Source: an uncultured Coprococcus sp.
GTDB lineage: Bacteria; Bacillota; Clostridia; Lachnospirales; Lachnospiraceae
NCBI GenBank assembly: GCA_934247115.1
Contig: CAKQIY010000053.1
Span: 1-10,694 of the forward strand
Direction of reading: 5' to 3'
Length of the DNA stretch: 10,694 nt
This document shows positions 6,751 to 10,694 of the stretch, piece by piece. The position numbers were made by a program, and so were the translations under genes. Position 1 is the first letter of the stretch. Each line of letters begins with the position of its first letter. A model generated the notes under the pieces. It searched no databases and had not been told where the DNA came from. It saw only the letters and a list, made by a program, of their open reading frames with translations.

Positions 6751-7905
6751 ATGGAAATTTATGATATTGAAAGAATAAAATCAGTTATACAGCGTGCTCA
6801 GAGCGGACAGGAGCTGACAATAGCTTTTCTGGGCGGTTCGATAACACAGGGAAGTTTGGCTACAGTGCATGAAAATACATATGCATACAGAGTGTATAAG
6901 TGGTGGTGCGATACATTTCCACAGGCAAAGTTCAATTATGTGAATGGCGGAATCGGCGGCACAGACTCATACTATGGTGTGTCCAGGGCTATGACTGATG
7001 TGCTCATGTACCAGCCGGACTTTGTGGTTGTGGATTTCAGTGTAAATGATGTGGATAACTGTCATTGTGACGAGACATTTGAAGGTGTGCTGAGAACACT
7101 GATTGGCTGGCATTCAAGACCTGCGGTTGTTATTCTGAACAATGTATTCTATGATACCGGTGAGAGCACTCAGGATGTACACAACAGGATTGCAGATCAT
7201 TATGGAGTGCCACATGTGAGCGTGCATGACACTATATACAGCCGGATGAAGGCGGGAGAATATAACAGGATCGACATAACCCCGGATGGACTTCATCCAA
7301 ATGACAAGGGACATGGTCTGGTAGCCGGTGAGATAACAAAGTTTCTTGAGAGAATTATGGATGATCTCATACAAGATGAGAATTTGGCTGATGACTCAAA
7401 GATGGATACCGCAGATGCTGGCGCGGACACAGAGAATGATATCCAGGACGAACCAGCCTGCTCATGTGTACTTCCTACCCCTGTCACCGCAAATGCCTAC
7501 GAGAACGCAAGAAGGCTCACGATACGTGAGGTCAGTCCAAAACTTTCAGGTTTCAGAGCAGATACAAATGAGAAGATGGGACATCTTGATCATTTCAAGA
7601 ATGGATGGACAGGTGGGCATGCCGGTGACAGCATAACATTTGAACTTAAGGGAAGCTGTATAGGCATACAGTACAGAAAGACAATATCAAGACCTGCGGT
7701 CAGAGCAAATGCAGTTATTGACGGAGATACAGATAATCCAATCATGCTGGATGGTAATTTTGATCAGGACTGGGGAGATTGTCTGTATATAGAACATGTG
7801 CTTCATCATGGAGAGGATAAAAAACATACATTAGAGATAACCGTGCTTGATGACGAGTGCGCGGGAACTACACCATTCTATCTTATGTCTATAATAGTTG
7901 CATGA
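6751..7905 (+). CDS. SGNH/GDSL-type carbohydrate esterase
   Basis: Predicted serine esterase, likely a deacetylase of acetylated sugars or oligosaccharides given the CE2-like partner upstream. All four SGNH blocks are present: nucleophile Ser30 in GGSITQG (28-34), the oxyanion glycines in GGIGGTDS (66-73), Asn99 in FSVND (96-100), and Asp179/His182 in DGLHPN. The catalytic domain spans about 1-205. A low-complexity acidic linker (about 208-236) leads to a C-terminal beta-rich domain (about 250-384), which may take over the carbohydrate-binding role. There is no signal peptide, so it should act in the cytoplasm on imported substrates. The start is fixed by GGGAGG (6738-6743), 7 bases upstream and inside the end of the preceding gene, consistent with coupled translation. 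The substrate is inferred, not seen. Confidence 0.85.
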   Translation: MEIYDIERIKSVIQRAQSGQELTIAFLGGSITQGSLATVHENTYAYRVYKWWCDTFPQAKFNYVNGGIGGTDSYYGVSRAMTDVLMYQPDFVVVDFSVNDVDNCHCDETFEGVLRTLIGWHSRPAVVILNNVFYDTGESTQDVHNRIADHYGVPHVSVHDTIYSRMKAGEYNRIDITPDGLHPNDKGHGLVAGEITKFLERIMDDLIQDENLADDSKMDTADAGADTENDIQDEPACSCVLPTPVTANAYENARRLTIREVSPKLSGFRADTNEKMGHLDHFKNGWTGGHAGDSITFELKGSCIGIQYRKTISRPAVRANAVIDGDTDNPIMLDGNFDQDWGDCLYIEHVLHHGEDKKHTLEITVLDDECAGTTPFYLMSIIVA

Positions 7906-7936
7906 TAGGGTCAGTATCCTTGGTAGAGTTGATGTG

Positions 7937-7965
7937 TTGACATTACAATTGTTGTAAGGTTTAAT
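7937..7965 (+). promoter_or_regulatory. Strong predicted promoter with a dyad in its spacer, ahead of second MATE gene
   Basis: Consensus TTGACA (7937-7942) and TTTAAT (7960-7965) are 17 bases apart, placing the start near 7972. The spacer contains TTACAATTGTTGTAA (7943-7957), a 7-1-7 dyad with one mismatched pair. A protein bound there would occlude RNA polymerase. The form resembles Fur/PerR or OhrR/MarR-type boxes in layout, but the identity of the regulator is unknown. Confidence 0.65.
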
Positions 7966-7972
7966 ATCATGT

Positions 7973-8029
7973 GGGGACGGAGAGGACAGGAACCTCCGTC
8001 CCCGCAGAGGGACAGAAACCTCCGTCCCC
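7973..8029 (+). repeat. GC-rich repeat with one left arm and two alternative right arms
   Basis: GGGGACGGAG (7973-7982) can pair perfectly with CTCCGTCCCC at 7994-8003 or with the identical arm at 8020-8029. The second half is also a direct repeat: 7982-8003 and 8008-8029 match at most positions with a 26-base period. No T-run follows, so it is not a terminator. It would occupy the extreme 5' end of the transcript and ends 6 bases before the first possible start codon of the exporter. I recall similar GGGGAC/GTCCCC palindromes as dispersed intergenic repeats in Clostridia, but cannot verify copy number here. Confidence 0.8.
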
Positions 8030-8059
8030 ATTAACATGAAAGACGAGGCTATACAATCA

Positions 8060-9412
8060 ATGGAGAAGAACCTTACGACCGGCAGTGTGCCAAAGACGAT
8101 GGCGTATTTTGCGCTGCCTTATCTTTTATCTTATTTTCTGCAAACATTATATGGAATGGCGGATCTGTTCATCATAGGGCAGTTCTGTGGCAATGATGCC
8201 GGAGCCACCACAGCGGTGGCAAATGGCTCCCAGGTCATGCACATGCTCACAGTTATCCTGGTGGGACTGGCCATGGGAACCACAGTTGTCATAGGAAAAG
8301 CAGTGGGGGCGAAGATGCTTCAGGATGCACAGGCGGCCATAGGAAATACCATCACCATATTCATGATAATATCAGTGTCGCTTACAGTGATACTTCTGAT
8401 ATTCATAAATCCTATAGTTGCAGTTATGGATACCCCGGAGGAGGCTGTCAAAGGAATCACGGATTACCTGATAGTATGCTTCGTAGGAATTCCATTTATC
8501 ACGGCATACAACGTGATAAGTTCGATATTCAGAGGGCTCGGTGATTCCAAAAGTCCGATGTACTTTATTGCGGTTGCGTGCGGCCTCAATATAGCACTTG
8601 ATTATATATTCATAGGAGCCTGTGGCATGGGTCCGCTAGGAGCAGCACTTGGAACGACGCTGGCGCAGACGTTCAGTGTCATCATATCATTTGCCGCAAT
8701 AAAGAGGATGAATACCGGGCTGAAGCTCACGAGAAATGACTTTGTTCCGAGAAGACCTGTGCTCGGAGAGATAGTGAAGATAGGTCTCCCGGTGGCTGTT
8801 CAGGACGGATGCATACAGATCGCTTTCATTGTGATAACAGTCATAGCCAACAACCGTGGTGTAAATGATGCCGCCGCAGTTGGAGTTGTGGAGAAGATGA
8901 TAAGCTTTATATTCATAGTTCCATCGTCGATGCTCGCCACAGTGTCGGCACTTGCCGCACAGAATATTGGCGCAGGAAAGCATGACAGGGCAGAACAGAT
9001 ACTAAAGTATGCGCTGGGGATCATAGTGGCATACGGAGCCATAGCTATTGCGGTAGTCGAAATATTTGCACCTGAACTGGTGGGACTTTTCAGCAAGAAC
9101 AAGGTGGTTGTGATCATGGGTGTCCAGTATATAAGCAGCTATATCGTGGACTGCGTATTTGCGGGAATACATTTCAGTTTCACCGGATATTTCTGTGCAT
9201 ACGGCAAATCCTACATAGGATTCATACACAACATGATAGCCATAGTATGTGCAAGAATACCGGGATCATATCTGGCATCTATCATGTATCCGGACACATT
9301 GTTCCCGATGGGATTTGCGGCACCGGCTGGATCATTTATATCCATAGTGATATGTGTGGGCGCATTTGTGTGGATGAAGAGGCGCGGTACGCTGTATAAG
9401 ACAAATTTATAA
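8060..9412 (+). CDS. MATE family efflux transporter (second, divergent paralogue)
   Basis: Predicted twelve-helix cation-coupled multidrug exporter, 450 residues. Recognisable family segments are YFALPYLLSYFLQTLYGMADLFIIGQF near the N-terminus, the SQVMHMLTVILVGLAMGTTVVIGKAVGA segment, and SSIFRGLGDSKSPMYFIAVACGLNIALDYIFI in the first bundle. The second bundle begins around EIVKIGLPVAVQDGCIQIAF. It clearly differs from the - strand MATE and belongs to another branch, so this is not a local duplication. The start is uncertain. The ATG at 8036 gives 458 residues but has no Shine-Dalgarno and lies 6 bases behind the GC-rich repeat. The ATG at 8060 has GAGG 11 bases upstream and a more family-like N-terminus (MEKNLTTGSV). 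The substrate is unknown. Confidence 0.88.
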   Translation: MEKNLTTGSVPKTMAYFALPYLLSYFLQTLYGMADLFIIGQFCGNDAGATTAVANGSQVMHMLTVILVGLAMGTTVVIGKAVGAKMLQDAQAAIGNTITIFMIISVSLTVILLIFINPIVAVMDTPEEAVKGITDYLIVCFVGIPFITAYNVISSIFRGLGDSKSPMYFIAVACGLNIALDYIFIGACGMGPLGAALGTTLAQTFSVIISFAAIKRMNTGLKLTRNDFVPRRPVLGEIVKIGLPVAVQDGCIQIAFIVITVIANNRGVNDAAAVGVVEKMISFIFIVPSSMLATVSALAAQNIGAGKHDRAEQILKYALGIIVAYGAIAIAVVEIFAPELVGLFSKNKVVVIMGVQYISSYIVDCVFAGIHFSFTGYFCAYGKSYIGFIHNMIAIVCARIPGSYLASIMYPDTLFPMGFAAPAGSFISIVICVGAFVWMKRRGTLYKTNL

Positions 9413-9425
9413 GATAAAGCTGCGA

Positions 9426-9532
9426 CTTGTAAAAAGTTATATAAAGTTATATAATCAATACAAAGTTATATAAACTTATATAAGGTTATATAAGATACAA
9501 AAAGTTATATAAAGTTATAAAAACTTATATAC
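9426..9532 (+). repeat. Iteron-like array: nine 9-bp GTTATATAA boxes, three groups of three, 39-bp super-period
   Basis: Boxes start at 9426 (degenerate), 9436, 9446, then 9465, 9475, 9485, then 9504, 9514, 9524. Five are exact GTTATATAA (9436, 9446, 9465, 9485, 9504). Variants are CTTATATAA (9475), GTTATAAAA (9514), CTTATATAC (9524) and CTTGTAAAA (9426, 6/9). Spacing is exactly 10 within groups and 19 between groups, so the groups recur every 39 bp, with ATACAA in each inter-group linker (9458, 9495, 9529). The 10-bp period puts all boxes of a group on one face of the helix. The array covers the ATPase promoter and leader and ends just before its ribosome binding site. Confidence 0.9.
9427..9455 (+). 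promoter_or_regulatory. Predicted promoter of the ATPase gene, embedded in the box array
   Basis: A perfect TATAAT (9450-9455), formed by the end of the third box, has TTGTAA (9427-9432, four of six -35 positions) 17 bases upstream. Transcription would start near 9462. The first box group would lie in the promoter itself and the other two in the transcribed leader. The AT-rich array makes chance -10 matches easy, hence moderate confidence. Confidence 0.5.
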
Positions 9533-9539
9533 AAGGAGG
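9533..9539 (+). promoter_or_regulatory. Strong ribosome binding site of the ATPase gene
   Basis: AAGGAGG is a full anti-16S match, only 4 bases before the ATG. It follows directly on the last array box, so a protein or RNA structure on that box could block it. Confidence 0.8.
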
Positions 9540-9543
9540 AGTT

Positions 9544-10584
9544 ATGGGGAATCCATTTACATTGTCATTTGGAAAGAAACCGGTGCAATATATTTCGAGA
9601 ATAGCGCAGACAGACAGGATAATAGATGATTTCAAGGCTGATATCTCGTCAAATCAGATATTTATGATAACCGGAGTTCGAGGCTCGGGTAAGACGGTCA
9701 TGATGACGAATATATCTTCGGAGATTGGAAAAGATGAGAACTGGATAACGGTGGAACTCAATCCTAAGAGAGATCTGCTGCAGAGCCTTGCCTCTAAGAT
9801 ATACAGTATACCGGAGATGCATGCCAGATTCATAAGTGCAAAACTGGACTTCTCTGCATTTGGACTCGGTGTGTCCATAGAGAATTCGGCCCCGGTCACA
9901 GACATTGAAAATGTTCTTGAATACATGCTGGAGCATATAAAAAAGGCTGGCAAAAGGCTGCTCATAACAATAGATGAGGTCACAAATTCTGAATATATGA
10001 GGATATTTGCAAGTTCATTTCAGATATTTGTAAGGCACGATTACCCGATATATCTGCTGATGACAGGATTATATGACAATATATACGAGCTTCAGAATGA
10101 CAAATCTCTCACGTTTCTGTACAGAGCACCGAAGATAATGCTTGAGCCGCTTAATTATGTTGCAGTGCGCAGACACTACATGGATATATTTGGCATAGAT
10201 GCACAGGCAGCAGAAAGGATGACGGTGCTGACAAAGGGTTATCCATTTGCGTTTCAGGTACTGGGTTATCTGTATTGGGAGGACCGGGACACGAAAACTC
10301 TTGATCAGATATTGCCTGAATATGACCAGTATCTGGATGAGTATGTATACAGCAAGATATGGTCAGAACTGTCAGAGCTTGATAAAAAGATACTCCTGGA
10401 GATCTCTGTAAGCGGAGAGAGCCGTGTCAAGAATCTGCGGGAGAACCTTGGAATGAAATCAGAGTTATTCTCGGTATATAGAGAACGGTTGAAGAGAAAA
10501 GGTGTTATTGATACCAGAGAATATGGCAAGATAACCCTTGCACTTCCAAGACTTGAGGAATTCGTGAAAATGCAGATGATATAA
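9544..10584 (+). CDS. AAA ATPase, archaeal-type/ORC1-Cdc6-like, with C-terminal winged helix
   Basis: Predicted soluble P-loop ATPase of 346 residues; biological role unknown. The order is: an N-terminal NPFTLSFG motif (3-10) typical of a widespread group of 'ATP-binding proteins' in Firmicutes and Actinobacteria; Walker A GVRGSGKT (44-51); Walker B LLITIDE (139-145, Asp144 and Glu145); sensor-1-like LLMTG (171-175); GYPFAFQVLGYL (232-243), characteristic of archaeal-ATPase/ORC-like proteins; and a winged-helix-type segment at about 276-340 (LSELDKKILLEIS... LKRKGVIDTREYGKITLALP), likely to bind DNA. The start is set by AAGGAGG. It is preceded by a striking repeat array and followed by a structured repeat that includes its last two codons and stop. 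A DNA-bound switch or a replication- or defence-type STAND ATPase are both possible; no partner gene is visible. Confidence 0.82.
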   Translation: MGNPFTLSFGKKPVQYISRIAQTDRIIDDFKADISSNQIFMITGVRGSGKTVMMTNISSEIGKDENWITVELNPKRDLLQSLASKIYSIPEMHARFISAKLDFSAFGLGVSIENSAPVTDIENVLEYMLEHIKKAGKRLLITIDEVTNSEYMRIFASSFQIFVRHDYPIYLLMTGLYDNIYELQNDKSLTFLYRAPKIMLEPLNYVAVRRHYMDIFGIDAQAAERMTVLTKGYPFAFQVLGYLYWEDRDTKTLDQILPEYDQYLDEYVYSKIWSELSELDKKILLEISVSGESRVKNLRENLGMKSELFSVYRERLKRKGVIDTREYGKITLALPRLEEFVKMQMI

Positions 10585-10694
10585 TGAGCGCAAGTGAGCC
10601 AACATGCTTGCATGATTGGCGAGCGGCGAATTGGATCATGATAGTTGCGACAGCAACGGAAAGCACCGTAGGTGCGAATCATGATATAATGAGC
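10576..10694 (+). repeat. Structured repeat element bounded by a 14-nt direct repeat
   Basis: ATGATATAATGAGC occurs at 10576-10589, containing the last ATPase codons and stop, and again at 10681-10694, exactly 105 bases later and at the window edge. Between them lies a hairpin of about ten pairs with one bulged A (10598-10607 with 10610-10620). A second structure has ATCATGAT (10635-10642) pairing with ATCATGAT (10678-10685) around two 5-bp hairpins, GTTGC/GCAAC (10644-10657) and GCACC/GGTGC (10663-10675): a three-way junction. No U-tract is seen. No gene is visible. It could be a dispersed intergenic repeat, a tandem unit continuing past the window, or a structured RNA. Confidence 0.65.

Noticed and set aside
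7943..7957. Definite PerR or OhrR box
   Set aside because: The 7-1-7 layout is suggestive, but the match to either consensus is partial and neither regulator gene is in the window; kept only as an unnamed dyad.
7973..8029. Intrinsic terminator of the SGNH gene
   Set aside because: Strong stem but no T-run follows either right arm, and a consensus promoter lies just upstream, so it belongs to the next transcript's leader.
4751..9412. Tandem duplication of a MATE gene
   Set aside because: The two exporters differ throughout, including their diagnostic N-terminal segments, are on opposite strands and belong to different branches.
9426..9532. CRISPR array
   Set aside because: The repeat is only 9-10 bp, copies are contiguous within groups, the linkers are near-identical short AT-rich pieces rather than unique spacers, and no cas gene is present.

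Overview
The window looks like a chromosomal stretch from an anaerobic gut Firmicute, most likely a Lachnospiraceae member of the Coprococcus/Eubacterium/Butyrivibrio type. The evidence is moderate GC, very heavy use of ATA for isoleucine, strong AGGAGG-type ribosome binding sites, and the gene families present (DUF2798 membrane protein, TIGR04076, MepA-like MATE, CE2-like esterase parts). The genus is inference only. No phage, transposase, rRNA, tRNA or CRISPR array is visible.

Layout, left to right. (a) 1-492: 3' part of a DUF2798-type four-helix membrane protein whose start lies outside the window. (b) 507-3811: a probable three-gene + strand operon driven by a good sigma-70-type promoter. 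It encodes an adenine-N6 DNA methyltransferase with a helix-turn-helix at its N-terminus and no visible nuclease, a pyridoxamine kinase, and a small Cys/His-rich TIGR04076 protein that overlaps the kinase stop by 4 nt. (c) 3872-4750: two small unrecognised membrane proteins (150 and 53 aa), closed by a strong 13-bp-stem terminator. (d) 4751-6184: a MATE exporter on the - strand with its own promoter. (e) 6415-7905: divergent from it, a CE2-type beta-sandwich ORF followed in the same frame, across one TGA, by an SGNH hydrolase with a complete catalytic set; neither has a secretion signal. (f) 7937-9412: a second, different MATE exporter. Its promoter carries a dyad in the spacer, and its leader carries a GC-rich element with one left arm and two competing right arms. 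(g) 9426-10584: an archaeal-type/ORC-like AAA ATPase with a winged-helix C-terminus, preceded by a striking AT-rich array. (h) 10576-10694: a highly structured, directly repeated element reaching the window edge.

The part most likely to be undescribed is g+h. Nine 9-bp boxes of GTTATATAA type sit exactly 10 bp apart in three groups of three. The groups recur every 39 bp, and the boxes cover the ATPase promoter, leader and the approach to its ribosome binding site. The ATPase reading frame then ends inside a 14-nt sequence repeated 105 nt downstream, on the far side of a set of stem-loops. This suggests a self-regulating ATPase cassette with cooperative helical-phase binding sites. Secondary points of interest are the solitary HTH-methyltransferase, the split esterase and the alternative hairpins ahead of the second MATE gene.
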